Source of the DNA: DATIJJ01 sp035478795
GTDB taxonomy: Bacteria > Pseudomonadota > Gammaproteobacteria > DSM-16500
NCBI GenBank assembly: GCA_035478795.1
Contig: DATIJJ010000063.1
Coordinates: 4,944 to 68,943 of the forward strand
Length of the DNA: 64,000 bases
Direction of reading: 5' to 3'
This document shows positions 1 to 8,792 of this stretch, piece after piece; positions within the stretch are counted from its first letter, which is position 1; every line of letters begins with the position of its first letter. The notes below the pieces were generated by a model. The model was not told where the DNA came from and did no database searches. It was given only the letters and a program-made list of their open reading frames with translations. The translations under genes and the position numbers were made by a program.

Positions 1-2246
1 ACTTCGAGAATGCGACGAATAATGCGGTCTTCATCCAGACTGGTGACATTTTCAAGCATCTGCTCAATTTTGGCGACAAGGACAGACGTTTCGGGTCGCG
101 AATGGTCGGCATATTCCGGTGAAAATCGCAGCTTGAAGAGAGCCACCAGATCACGCGCGATGTCCTGATTGTTAATCAGGGCCTGTTCGACGTATGACTG
201 ACTGAAGGTAAAACCTGTCTGGCGTAAATATTTTGTGTAGGCGCGCAAGACAGCTGTTTCATGCCATGATAATTGCGCATCGAGCACGAGGCGATTAAAC
301 CCGTCATCTTCCGCATTTTGAAACCAGATGTTGGTGAAGGCATCCTGAAAATTATCCTTGATTTCATCAACGTCAATTTCCCGCTGACTGACATGGATCA
401 TGTCAAAATCACTGATCCAGGCAATGCGGCCATCCTTGAAAACAATTTCGTGCGGACGTTCTCCAATGATGCGCAATCCCATGTTTTCAAGCGTCGGCAG
501 CACATCGGATAACGGCACAGTATGTTCATTGTGAAATAATTTTAATTGAAGAGATGTCCTGCCGGATTTGTAAAACAACATTTCCATCGGATTTTCCGAT
601 GATAACGCTTCAATTTTTTTAATGTCATCGAGCGCTGCACCGGGCAAATAGCATTCCGTGTAACTCGTCGGAAACGCCTTGCGATAACGCACATAATAAC
701 GCAACCCTTCCGCTTCACCAAATTGCCTGACCAGCTGGATTTTCAGTTCATCACTCCAGGAGTGTGCAATGTGCACAAGCTCTTTCTCAATTTTCGTCAC
801 ATCATAATCAATGTGGTTTTTGGAACTGACACGAATCAGATAATGAATACGCGCAAGCACCGAATCGGAAAAATACGTGGTATAGGACGATTCCCGCCCC
901 TGAAACGCATTCATCAGAATATCCTGCATGTTCATCACAAGATCCGTGTCAAAAATTTCTCTTGGCACATAGACCAGACAGGAAAAATAACGGCTGTAGG
1001 AATCCTTGCGCACGAAAAGACGAATCTGTTTTCGTTCCTGTAAATAAAGAATACCCTGTGTCAGCTCAAGCAATTCTTCGTGTGTTGCCTGGAAGAGATC
1101 ATCGCGTGGCAGTGTTTCCAGAATGTGCACCACTTCCTTGCCATTGTGACTGTCGGGTGGATAATGAAATTCCTGGATGACTTTCGCGACCTTGTGACGC
1201 AAAAAAGGAATATAACGCGGACTGGAATGATAGGCCGTTGAGGTATACAACCCGACAAAACGGCGTTCGCCAATCAGTTCGCCTTTTTCGTTAAATCGTT
1301 TGACGCCGATATAATCTGTGTAGGCTGCACGATGTACGGTCGATTGCGTATTGGTTTTCGCAATAATCAAAATATTTTTGGAGAGCGCAAGCTTTCTCGC
1401 CTGTGGCGGCAAATCGGCATAATTTCTTGAAATCGTGCTGGTGCTTTCATCGCGTAACACACCAAGACCTGTGCCTCTTATAATTTGCAAGGCGCGATTG
1501 GTTTCATTGCCAATCAACTTGTAATCGCGACTCCCCAGAAAAGTAAAATGATTGCTGATAAGCCAGCGTAAAAAATCCTTTGATTCTGCAATTTCCGCAG
1601 GATCCAGTGGCGGCGGATTCTGTTCCAGCTCAAGCAGCGATTCTTCTACCTTGTTCACCATTTTTCGCCAGTCAATGACAGACACCTGGGCATCATCCAG
1701 CACACGCTCGATGTTGGCACGCAAGGCTTCCATACTGTCTGCATCACTTTGTCGATCAATTTCAAGATAAATCGGCGCTTCAGATGAAGCATTCGGATCC
1801 AGCGCACCCGTCGGTAAAATATCGGTGATACGATCCTCCCCATCGCGTATCACTCTCAAACCGCCAAAATGAATCGCATAATGAATTTGCAAACCATTGC
1901 GATTCACTTCCATGCGGATGGAATCGACCAGAAAGGGAATGTCATCATGAGAAACTTCAATAATGGTATGCGTCGATTCCCAGCCATCTTTTTCAAGAAC
2001 GGGATTAAAGACGCGCACTTTGGACGTGCCCGGTTTTCTTTCGTAAATAAAACGCCAATGAGAAACGAGAGCACCGAATAAATCGTCGAGAGAACGTTTG
2101 GTTAAATCTTCTACTGAGCAATTAACATAATATCGCTGGGCAAATGTATCCAGCAATGCCCGATCGGGCGTGGAAACTTTATTTTTTATGTCAGCACGTA
2201 AATTTTTTATGATTTCCTGTCGCCCTGAATCCTGTTGTCCAGCCAT
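1..2246 (-). CDS. gdhB: NAD-specific glutamate dehydrogenase, large type (N-terminal part; gene continues past the window edge)
   Basis: The frame is open from ATG 2246 (minus) to base 1, giving about 748 codons of a protein that in this family is usually near 1600 residues; the catalytic half lies outside the window. The family oxidatively deaminates glutamate to 2-oxoglutarate and ammonium with NAD+, feeding amino-acid carbon into the TCA cycle. The N-terminal part has the family's regulatory character, with the segment DDIPFLVDSIRMEVNR near residues 105-120. The last visible codons read NVTSLDEDRIIRRIL, close to the family's conserved TSxDEDR block. A -10-like TATAAT lies at 2269-2274 and a GGGGG-containing ribosome-binding site precedes the ATG. 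No frameshift is seen. It lies downstream of tsaB with a 64-base gap. Confidence 0.9.
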   Translation of the reverse strand, partial: MAGQQDSGRQEIIKNLRADIKNKVSTPDRALLDTFAQRYYVNCSVEDLTKRSLDDLFGALVSHWRFIYERKPGTSKVRVFNPVLEKDGWESTHTIIEVSHDDIPFLVDSIRMEVNRNGLQIHYAIHFGGLRVIRDGEDRITDILPTGALDPNASSEAPIYLEIDRQSDADSMEALRANIERVLDDAQVSVIDWRKMVNKVEESLLELEQNPPPLDPAEIAESKDFLRWLISNHFTFLGSRDYKLIGNETNRALQIIRGTGLGVLRDESTSTISRNYADLPPQARKLALSKNILIIAKTNTQSTVHRAAYTDYIGVKRFNEKGELIGERRFVGLYTSTAYHSSPRYIPFLRHKVAKVIQEFHYPPDSHNGKEVVHILETLPRDDLFQATHEELLELTQGILYLQERKQIRLFVRKDSYSRYFSCLVYVPREIFDTDLVMNMQDILMNAFQGRESSYTTYFSDSVLARIHYLIRVSSKNHIDYDVTKIEKELVHIAHSWSDELKIQLVRQFGEAEGLRYYVRYRKAFPTSYTECYLPGAALDDIKKIEALSSENPMEMLFYKSGRTSLQLKLFHNEHTVPLSDVLPTLENMGLRIIGERPHEIVFKDGRIAWISDFDMIHVSQREIDVDEIKDNFQDAFTNIWFQNAEDDGFNRLVLDAQLSWHETAVLRAYTKYLRQTGFTFSQSYVEQALINNQDIARDLVALFKLRFSPEYADHSRPETSVLVAKIEQMLENVTSLDEDRIIRRILE

Positions 2247-2268
2247 ATTAACACTTAACCCCCAGGTT

Positions 2269-2274
2269 ATTATA
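2269..2274 (-). promoter_or_regulatory. Possible -10 element for the glutamate dehydrogenase gene
   Basis: A perfect TATAAT on the minus strand, 22 bases upstream of the ATG at 2246. No convincing -35 hexamer is visible 16-18 bases further upstream; that position holds a short hairpin (GCGCT/AGCGC, 2281-2296). It could be an activator-dependent or internal promoter. Confidence 0.35.
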
Positions 2275-2310
2275 ATATGCGCTGATTTTAGCGCTCTTTC
2301 CGTCTACAAT

Positions 2311-2982
2311 TCAAACAACATTTGATTTCTTTGCGACATCGTTTCGAAGATAGATCGGCATGGCATCCATGGCAGACACGGTTTCACCTGACTGAAGTCG
2401 GCTTTCGGCAAGGACCAGTATGGCGGCGGCGCGGGGTAACATGTCCGGATCGATCAGCGCAGGATCCCCGTCCATCTCCTTGCGATAAACTGCCCATGCA
2501 TTGCCGACACCGCGCCATGTGCTATCGGGCAAGGCAATGTCGTGAGGCTTGCCCATCTGCTCCTGCCCGTATAAGACCATCTGATGGTTTTCATTTAACG
2601 CGTAGGCCGCCCAATAGACTTCATGCATTCTTGCATCGATCGCCACCAGACACCGTGTCCAGCCGTGTTCCTGATAAGCCGTTTGTGCCATGGCTGAAAG
2701 AGACGAGACAGGAATCAGGCGTTTTCCGGCGCCGAAAGCGAGCCCTTTTGCAACACTCGCAGCGATGCGAAGTCCCGTAAAACTGCCAGGTCCGCAGCCG
2801 AAGGCAATGGCATCGAGATCAGAAAGAGTCATCGCTTCCGACTTTAATAAACGATCCAGCATGGGCAAAATAAGGCTGGCCTGCTGCAGGGGGGCTATTT
2901 CATGGTGCTCCGTGATCCTGCCATCGATGGATAAACCCACAGAGCAGGCGATGGAAGATGTGTCGAAAGCCAGTAATTTCAT
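2311..2982 (-). CDS. tsaB: tRNA threonylcarbamoyladenosine biosynthesis protein TsaB
   Basis: A 223-residue protein of the ASKHA fold. TsaB is the non-catalytic partner of TsaD and TsaE in making the t6A modification at position 37 of ANN-decoding tRNAs in the cytoplasm. Seen: the N-terminal LLAFDTSS phosphate-1 motif and the GCGPGSFTGLRI segment typical of TsaB/YeaZ. It lacks the metal-binding histidines of TsaD, as expected. The start is ATG 2982: an AAGGGGG sequence lies 7 bases upstream, while the TTG one codon earlier is a worse fit. That ribosome-binding site is the end of a dispersed repeat (2987-3135) inserted between yoaA and tsaB. Confidence 0.93.
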   Translation of the reverse strand: MKLLAFDTSSIACSVGLSIDGRITEHHEIAPLQQASLILPMLDRLLKSEAMTLSDLDAIAFGCGPGSFTGLRIAASVAKGLAFGAGKRLIPVSSLSAMAQTAYQEHGWTRCLVAIDARMHEVYWAAYALNENHQMVLYGQEQMGKPHDIALPDSTWRGVGNAWAVYRKEMDGDPALIDPDMLPRAAAILVLAESRLQSGETVSAMDAMPIYLRNDVAKKSNVV

Positions 2983-2986
2983 CAAA

Positions 2987-3135
2987 AAACCCCCTTATCA
3001 AAGGGGGTCGACGCACGTTTCCCGTATAAAAGCATTACGGGACAAGTTTTGTGCGGCGGGGGGATTTTTTTAATGTGATAAAAATCCCTCCCAGCCTCCC
3101 TTTGAAAAGGGAGGAGTCCGCTCCGGTCGAAATTT
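2987..3135 (-). repeat. MITE-like dispersed repeat, copy A (truncated at the tsaB end)
   Basis: An inverted relative of the element at 52515-52655. It shares the outer AAATNTCGACCGGAG terminal repeat (here at 3121-3135, read on minus), the CTCCC...GGGAG hairpin, the GATTTTTAT tract, CCCCGCCGCACAAA and the CCCCCTTTGATAAGGGGG hairpin. Relative to copy B it has about 26 extra bases forming a small hairpin (TCCCGTA/TACGGGA, near 3020-3045). It has lost the second terminal repeat, which is replaced by the T-run just before the tsaB ATG. It begins 3 bases after the yoaA stop codon. Confidence 0.8.
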
Positions 3136-3138
3136 AAC

Positions 3139-5055
3139 TTATACAACATTTTCATGTTCTTGCAAAAACTCATATACTTTTTCCAAATTACGGGTACGCG
3201 TCATATCCGGCAAACTTTGCAAAAAAGCCTCGCCATAACGCGATCCGGCAAGTCTTGGATCGCCAATCATTAAAATACCGCGATCGGCGATGTCCCGAAT
3301 CAATCGCCCTGCTCCCTGTTTCAGCATTAAAACAGCATTCGGTAATTGATATTCCTGAAAAGGATCGATCCCCTGTTTTCGAAGCATCACGATGCGTGCT
3401 TTTAATACAGGATCGTCCGGTGCAGCAAACGGCAATTTATCAATAATCACACAGGATAACGCATCGCCCCGCACATCCACACCATACCAGAAACTGGCCG
3501 TTCCCAATAATACGGCATTCCTCTGCGTTTTGAATTGATGGATGAGCTCTTTTCTCGGCATACTGCCTTGTAAAAGCAGTGGCCAGGTCACCTGGTCCTT
3601 TAACAGTTCTGCTGCCTGCTCCATCGCTTTATGGCTGGTAAATAACATAAAGGCGCGACCTGATGTTGCCTGCAAAACAGGAATGGATGCCTTGATCAAG
3701 GCTGAAATATAATCCGGATGTTTAAGATCCGGCAATCCTCGCGGCACATACAACAACGCCTGTTTCGCATAATCAAACGGGCTTTTTAACTGAAGCAACA
3801 ACGCTTTGTCTAACCCCAACGCATCCACAAACAATCGAAAACTGTTTTTAACCGTGAGTGTGGCTGATGTAAAAATCCACGTCCGTTTTTTTTCTTCAAT
3901 ATACCGTTTGAACTGTTCAGCAATGACCATCGGTGTCAGTTGCAAGGTAAAACTGTGTTTGAATGTCTCAAACCAGTGCACGGTATTGTCAGGCGTCGTC
4001 CCTGTCAACAAGTGAAAGCGTTCCATGAGTTCGACGCTACGTCGCCAACAATTTTCGAGTCCTTTGCTGCGAACGGCAATCAACCTCAAGGATTCTTCGA
4101 GCGTTTGTAAATAATTTTTAACCTGTTGAATACTGGCTTCAAGCGCGGAAGAAGGCTGTACCGCCCACGGTGCACGACGCAACTCGGGCCCCATCGAAAG
4201 ACGCATCATTTGTGTCCCCGCTTGCAACCGGTCGGTTTCCTCAATCAGGTGACGGGCATCCCGGGCGGATTCCATGATTTCTGCTTCCGTATCGCGCGCC
4301 AGTTCAATGAGTTGTCGGCTCGTGAATGTCTCGCTAAAAAACTGTGATGCGATTTCAGGCAGTTGATGCGCTTCGTCAAAAACAATCACATCGGCACCCG
4401 GCAGGAGTTCGCCAAAACCGTCTTCCTGGAGTGCCATGTCTGCAAAAAATAAATGATGATTGACGACGACGATTTCCGAAGCCAGTGCTTCCTGTCTTGC
4501 TTTCACGACAAAACAATCCTTGTAGAATGAACATTCCTGGCCAAGGCAATTGTCCGGCGTACTCGTGACATAAGGCCAGAGGCCTGAGTCTTCCGGAATG
4601 TCTGCGAGTTCGGAAATATCGCCTGACTGTGTCCTGCCCGCCCATTGCTGGATGAGATGCAATTGACTGACCCATTGACGTGATATGAAGCGTCCATCTT
4701 CCACATTGCGTTCGAGACGCTGCTTGCAAAGATAATTGGCGCGACCTTTGAGTAACACGACCTTGATCGGAACGGGCAGTATTTTTTTAAGCAGCGGAAT
4801 GTCCTTAAAAAAAAGCTGGTCCTGCAGATTTTTGGTGCCGGTGGAAAGGATTGTTTTTTTTTGCGCGAGAAAAAGGGGGACGAGATAGCCAAACGTTTTC
4901 CCCGTGCCAGTGCCCGCTTCAATGACCAGTTGGGAATGCAGTGAAAGTGCTTTTTCGACAGCCGCCGCCATGGTTTGTTGTGCTTCACGGGAAACGAAGC
5001 CTTCGATCGCCTGACCCAGTCGTCCTTTTTCGCCCAAAATGTCGCTTGAGTTCAC
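3139..5055 (-). CDS. yoaA: ATP-dependent iron-sulfur helicase of the YoaA/DinG (XPD-like) family
   Basis: A 638-residue superfamily 2 DNA helicase. Family members unwind DNA 5' to 3' and act in repair and replication restart. Seen: Walker A EAGTGTGKT at residues 46-54, four cysteines suited to a 4Fe-4S cluster (110, 170, 175, 181), DEAH at 227-230, and a C-terminal helicase block ending with the QGAGRLIRD motif. Length matches YoaA (about 640) rather than DinG (about 715). The start is GTG 5055, with GGAGG seven bases upstream. fdxA ends 18 bases upstream and tsaB follows after a repeat element, so fdxA-yoaA-tsaB-gdh may be one transcription unit. Confidence 0.9.
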   Translation of the reverse strand: MNSSDILGEKGRLGQAIEGFVSREAQQTMAAAVEKALSLHSQLVIEAGTGTGKTFGYLVPLFLAQKKTILSTGTKNLQDQLFFKDIPLLKKILPVPIKVVLLKGRANYLCKQRLERNVEDGRFISRQWVSQLHLIQQWAGRTQSGDISELADIPEDSGLWPYVTSTPDNCLGQECSFYKDCFVVKARQEALASEIVVVNHHLFFADMALQEDGFGELLPGADVIVFDEAHQLPEIASQFFSETFTSRQLIELARDTEAEIMESARDARHLIEETDRLQAGTQMMRLSMGPELRRAPWAVQPSSALEASIQQVKNYLQTLEESLRLIAVRSKGLENCWRRSVELMERFHLLTGTTPDNTVHWFETFKHSFTLQLTPMVIAEQFKRYIEEKKRTWIFTSATLTVKNSFRLFVDALGLDKALLLQLKSPFDYAKQALLYVPRGLPDLKHPDYISALIKASIPVLQATSGRAFMLFTSHKAMEQAAELLKDQVTWPLLLQGSMPRKELIHQFKTQRNAVLLGTASFWYGVDVRGDALSCVIIDKLPFAAPDDPVLKARIVMLRKQGIDPFQEYQLPNAVLMLKQGAGRLIRDIADRGILMIGDPRLAGSRYGEAFLQSLPDMTRTRNLEKVYEFLQEHENVV

Positions 5056-5073
5056 GGAACCTCCAACGGTTCA

Positions 5074-5397
5074 TTATTTTTCAAGCAGCTTTAATTTATC
5101 ATCGACATCCTTCCATTCATCCGCATCCGCGGGTGGTGCTTTCTGCCGATTGATATTGGGCCAGCGCTCGGCCAGTTCTTTATTAAGTTGTAAATAGGGT
5201 TGATATTTTTCGGGAAGATCCTCTTCTGAAAAAATGGCATTCACCGGACATTCCGGCTCACACAACGCACAGTCAATGCATTCATTCGGATCAATCACGA
5301 GGAAATTCGGGCCTTCGTAGAAACAGTCCACCGGACACACTTCCACACAGTCTGTATATTTGCAGCGGATACATTGTTCTGTCACAACGAAAGTCAT
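5074..5397 (-). CDS. fdxA: 7Fe ferredoxin (3Fe-4S/4Fe-4S)
   Basis: A 107-residue low-potential electron carrier. Cysteines at 9, 12, 17, 21 and 25 and at 40, 43, 46 and 50 follow the Azotobacter ferredoxin I pattern, in which one set binds a 3Fe-4S and the other a 4Fe-4S cluster. The length and the C-terminal LNKELAERWPNI region also match the family. The start is ATG 5397 (family N-terminus MTFVVTE); an in-frame ATG at 5412 lies almost against the tRNA-Leu 3' end and neither has a strong ribosome-binding site. It lies 18 bases downstream of tRNA-Leu with no terminator between, so it is probably co-transcribed with it. Confidence 0.94.
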   Translation of the reverse strand: MTFVVTEQCIRCKYTDCVEVCPVDCFYEGPNFLVIDPNECIDCALCEPECPVNAIFSEEDLPEKYQPYLQLNKELAERWPNINRQKAPPADADEWKDVDDKLKLLEK

Positions 5398-5415
5398 ACG
5401 AGAAGTCTTCATCAG

Positions 5416-5504
5416 TGGTGCCCGGGGCCAGAATCGAACTGGCACGGAAGTTGCCTCCCGAGGGATTTTAAGTCCCTTGCGTCTACCTGTTCCGCCACCC
5501 GGGC
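5416..5504 (-). tRNA. tRNA-Leu (UAA)
   Basis: The cloverleaf starts GCCCGGG and pairs with CCCGGGC before an encoded CCA. The anticodon loop has TAA, and the long variable arm (CGGGAGGCAACTTCCG) is typical of tRNA-Leu. The T-loop GTTCGATTC is present. Confidence 0.97.
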
Positions 5505-5522
5505 AATTAACGCTATAAACAA

Positions 5523-5593
5523 AGGCTGAGGTCGGAATCGAACCGGCGTCCACGGCTTTGCAGGCCGCTGCATAACCACTCTGCCACTCAGCC
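5523..5593 (-). tRNA. tRNA-Cys (GCA)
   Basis: GGCTGAG pairs with CTCAGCC. The anticodon GCA sits in the loop CTGCAAA and the T-arm has GGTTCGATTCC. The discriminator is T, as expected for tRNA-Cys. The 3' CCA is not encoded. Confidence 0.96.
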
Positions 5594-5637
5594 AAAACGG
5601 TCAACATTCAAACAAAAAAATAGCACTTTCAGGCAAA

Positions 5638-5666
5638 TAAAAAGCCTCAGTCTGACACTGAGGCTT
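5638..5666 (-). terminator. Rho-independent terminator after tRNA-Gly
   Basis: A perfect 9-base stem AAGCCTCAG/CTGAGGCTT with a 7-base loop, followed on the minus strand by TTTTTATTT. It lies 9 bases past the 3' end of tRNA-Gly and separates it from tRNA-Cys. Confidence 0.85.
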
Positions 5667-5674
5667 GCGATGTC

Positions 5675-5750
<76 letters not shown>

Positions 5751-5803
5751 ACGCTTATTCTTCAACAGGTTGCAATGAATTCTAATATAACCAACAGGCG
5801 CCC

Positions 5804-5831
5804 ATTCTATCTAACGACCCTAAAGTGTCAA
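5804..5831 (-). promoter_or_regulatory. Sigma-70 promoter for tRNA-Gly
   Basis: On the minus strand TTGACA (5826-5831), a 16-base spacer and TAGAAT (5804-5809) lie in the pgsA to tRNA-Gly gap, about 55 bases before the tRNA. The -35 is a perfect consensus match. Confidence 0.6.
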
Positions 5832-5847
5832 GCAAAAATAAAAAAAA

Positions 5848-6444
5848 TTAACACTCTCGCAACGTAGGCCAGGCTGCCTTCAGGTAAATCACCATGGACC
5901 AGATGGTCAACACGGCAGAGGCATAAAGCAACAGATATCCGATTAACACAATGAGCACAGGAGTGGATGCATCGCAATAAAGCAAGACGATCAGTGACAC
6001 CATCTGGACGGTGGTCTTCACCTTGCCCATCCATGAAACGGCAACACTGGTGCGCTTGCCAATTTCGGCCATCCATTCACGCAAGGCAGACACGATGATT
6101 TCGCGGCTCACAATAATGGCTGCGGGCAAGGTGATAGCCAAAGCCGGTATGGCATACACAGTCGAAGAAAAACGGATCATCTGAATTTGCGGTTCACCGA
6201 CCAGAAGAACCAGCACAACAGACACCATGAGTTTATCAGCCACGGGATCCAGAAAAGCACCAAGACGAGTTGACAGCTTCAAACTGCGTGCAGCATACCC
6301 ATCCAGCCAGTCTGTCAAACAGGCCAGTGTAAATAACACGGCAGCCGCAGGATGCGCCCAGGGGACAGGCAGGTAGAAAATCAGCACCAGAAAGGGAATC
6401 ACCAATATCCGACACAAGGTGAGAATATTCGGTAGATTAAGCAT
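5848..6444 (-). CDS. pgsA: CDP-diacylglycerol--glycerol-3-phosphate 3-phosphatidyltransferase
   Basis: A 198-residue inner-membrane enzyme that makes phosphatidylglycerol phosphate, the committed step to phosphatidylglycerol and cardiolipin. The CDP-alcohol phosphotransferase signature (DG, AR, G, D, D spacing) reads DWLDGYAARSLK and then GAFLDPVADK around residues 45-72. Several hydrophobic segments follow. Start ATG 6444 gives the usual N-terminus (LNLPNILTLCRI). In many proteobacteria pgsA lies near uvrC and uvrY; here an orphan membrane gene stands between pgsA and uvrC. Confidence 0.94.
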   Translation of the reverse strand: MLNLPNILTLCRILVIPFLVLIFYLPVPWAHPAAAVLFTLACLTDWLDGYAARSLKLSTRLGAFLDPVADKLMVSVVLVLLVGEPQIQMIRFSSTVYAIPALAITLPAAIIVSREIIVSALREWMAEIGKRTSVAVSWMGKVKTTVQMVSLIVLLYCDASTPVLIVLIGYLLLYASAVLTIWSMVIYLKAAWPTLREC

Positions 6445-6537
6445 GGCTGCATCCTTGTCATGACGAAGTGCGTATGAAAAACTGTACCGTTAAAGTCTAC
6501 CTCATCCTGTCTATTAATCAAAACAGGACAACGCGCC

Positions 6538-8694
6538 CTAATGATTATTAATTCCCTTGAAGACATGCAGCTGCTTCGCGGAATTTTGTAAACTGCGTTC
6601 CGTTTCTGCGACAGGCCTTATATTACCCAGTTTTACACCCAGATGTTTGCTGCGCAAATCGGAAGAAAAGAGACGAGCATGTGGCGCTGTCAAATCCCGT
6701 CCCAATCCGCGACGAAATTGCAACCCTTGAGAACCAACAGCGGATGTTGCAAATTCCGCTTCATTAATTTTATTTCTAACCGCCTTGCAATCTATTGGTG
6801 AAGCAAAAGCACTTTCAGGAATCCTGAACAGAATAAAATGATTTTCCCCAAAAACCGGATGCCTGACTTTTTTGACCTCACAATCAGGATCCCTGCTGTC
6901 ATAAACAGCACCGCATGGAAACTCAATGCGTTCATACGATCCTGATTTTTCTTCCCTTGTCGATTTTTCAGTTTTCTGTTCCTGTTTTTTAAGCTGCTTT
7001 CTTCGTGTTATACCGGCATTTGTCGTCATCAGAAATGCGTTTGGGTTTTCATCATCTGATACACCAGGTAAAACCGGTTGATTCGGATGCTCCAGTCTTG
7101 TCAGATGATATCCTTTAATAAACAGCCAGGAACCCTTCTCTTCAACTTCACAACCGTCAAATAATTTTCTGACACTTTCCAGATGAAAGTTTTTATCCTT
7201 AAGTGAAATTTGATAGACTGCTACAGGCAATTCTGATTCATCAGAGATGATATGTTTTGTGTAGTCAGTTTGCAAAACCGTTTTAATCCGCTCTCCTGTT
7301 TTTTTAATAGCCTGATATCGTTCAATCTCTTTTTCAATTTTTTGATTAACAGAAGCTATTTTTCCTGACGCCAATGAAAAAGGTTTGATTGTAAAATAAT
7401 TTTTTTCATACGAAACAACAGGAGCACCGTTTTTAAATAGCACATTTTTAACAATTTGATTCACCATTGAGGTAGAAAGACCATTACTCACAACGGGTTT
7501 AAATTTTAAATAATCAAGAGCTAATGACTCGCCTTTCACAAATTCAAAGGAAACACCTGTGCACTCAACGGCTCGATCAAGCTGTGATGTGATTTTATTT
7601 CTCTGTTGATTCCGGCAAAAGGTGCCAACACTTTTTCTCGCAATCGAAGTCATTCCCGATAAAAGATGCGTTAAATTGTTCAATATTAAAAAATATAACG
7701 CGAATGATTCAGGACCTTGCTCTCTGGCATTATAAATTGCAATGAGCGATGAAACGGCTAAAAAAACATATCTCAACGTGTTCGCCCTGTTGGCATGCAT
7801 TTTAAGAGTCTTGAGCTCTGATTCAATCAATGCTATTTCACTTGCCACATCATCGGCATTCACACTGTTTTTTTGATTCCATTTTTTATAACCAAAATGA
7901 ATGGCATGCTCCATAATATAAGTCAAAAAAACAAAAACCATCAAGTTAATAACAATAAAGAACGCACCTGCCAGCGCATATTTGAAAGAGAGATCATTTG
8001 TCAGAACAAGTGCTTTCTGTAAATTGTCTGGCTTCAATAAAGTATTTTCTTGCAAATCATCATAAGCAGCTTTTAATAAAGCTACAATTTCAATAAGTGG
8101 TTTTTCCTGGATTTTTTGTAAAAGAGGTTCCTGATTAATCATCTCGCGAATATCAACTGCATCAAGAGCCAGTAGTTTGGAAAAATAGGGTTTAAATAAC
8201 ATGTTTTCACTAAAAGCCGCTATTTTGACAAGCATGCTGGAGTAATCTGCCTTGATATTCTCGATATTTTTTGGAAAATGCTTTAAAACGGCATCGAGAT
8301 GCATGTAAATCGAATTGAAAGGATTGTTACGATATATTTCTTTTTTGAGTTCTTCTTTTATTTGTTCATCCAATGGCAAATTATTTGAAAATTCCACAAA
8401 ATTATTGAGAACCTGCTGTTGCATTTCCCTTAAATCACGCAGATAACGCAGCCGAATTCTTGAAATCTGATTTTTCGTTTTCCCCACATCCGCCAAAGGC
8501 GCTGTCGCAAATCCGGATTGATTCATCCACTTTAAAGGACTGCTAAATAATTGGCCTGCCAAAACGCCAACTATCATCATGGCAGGAGAGATATAGGCTT
8601 TAAATACCAGCTCATTTCTGCTTGCTCTCAAGCGGTCTAGTTTTGCAAGCTGTTCTGGCGTCGCGCCTTCTTTTAGTCTGTCTTTGTGTTTCAT
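6538..8694 (-). CDS. Orphan membrane protein of unknown function (718 aa)
   Basis: I do not recognise this protein. It has a charged start, a hydrophobic stretch around residues 35-55 (ISPAMMIVGVLAGQLF), a long helical region, and strong membrane segments near residues 240-275 (AGAFFIVINLMVFVFLTYIM) and 305-350. A soluble C-terminal half of about 370 residues contains a Lys/Glu-rich stretch. The start is ATG 8694, because AAGGTG lies upstream at the right distance; the frame extends 17 codons further without a better site. The gene interrupts the usual uvrC-pgsA linkage and is AT-richer than its neighbours, suggesting later insertion. An effector or envelope role is possible but unsupported. 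Confidence 0.75.
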   Translation of the reverse strand: MKHKDRLKEGATPEQLAKLDRLRASRNELVFKAYISPAMMIVGVLAGQLFSSPLKWMNQSGFATAPLADVGKTKNQISRIRLRYLRDLREMQQQVLNNFVEFSNNLPLDEQIKEELKKEIYRNNPFNSIYMHLDAVLKHFPKNIENIKADYSSMLVKIAAFSENMLFKPYFSKLLALDAVDIREMINQEPLLQKIQEKPLIEIVALLKAAYDDLQENTLLKPDNLQKALVLTNDLSFKYALAGAFFIVINLMVFVFLTYIMEHAIHFGYKKWNQKNSVNADDVASEIALIESELKTLKMHANRANTLRYVFLAVSSLIAIYNAREQGPESFALYFLILNNLTHLLSGMTSIARKSVGTFCRNQQRNKITSQLDRAVECTGVSFEFVKGESLALDYLKFKPVVSNGLSTSMVNQIVKNVLFKNGAPVVSYEKNYFTIKPFSLASGKIASVNQKIEKEIERYQAIKKTGERIKTVLQTDYTKHIISDESELPVAVYQISLKDKNFHLESVRKLFDGCEVEEKGSWLFIKGYHLTRLEHPNQPVLPGVSDDENPNAFLMTTNAGITRRKQLKKQEQKTEKSTREEKSGSYERIEFPCGAVYDSRDPDCEVKKVRHPVFGENHFILFRIPESAFASPIDCKAVRNKINEAEFATSAVGSQGLQFRRGLGRDLTAPHARLFSSDLRSKHLGVKLGNIRPVAETERSLQNSAKQLHVFKGINNH

Positions 8695-8792
8695 AAAATT
8701 CACCTTGTATACCTGCCTCATTTTGGTGATTATTTTAACACACATTTGCTTCTAATTGTGCATTTTAAGATCTTTTATGGAGGCCAGGTAAC

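Noticed and set aside
1..2246. Glutamate dehydrogenase as a pseudogene
   Set aside because: The frame stays open to the window edge and the last visible residues match the conserved TSLDEDR block; it is cut only by the window.
2322..3073. Plus-strand frames opposite tsaB
   Set aside because: They are the antisense shadow of tsaB, with no ribosome-binding site and no recognisable protein.
5398..5607. N-terminal extension of the fdxA frame through tRNA-Leu and tRNA-Cys
   Set aside because: The open frame is accidental read-through of tRNA genes; the ferredoxin family starts at MTFVVTE.
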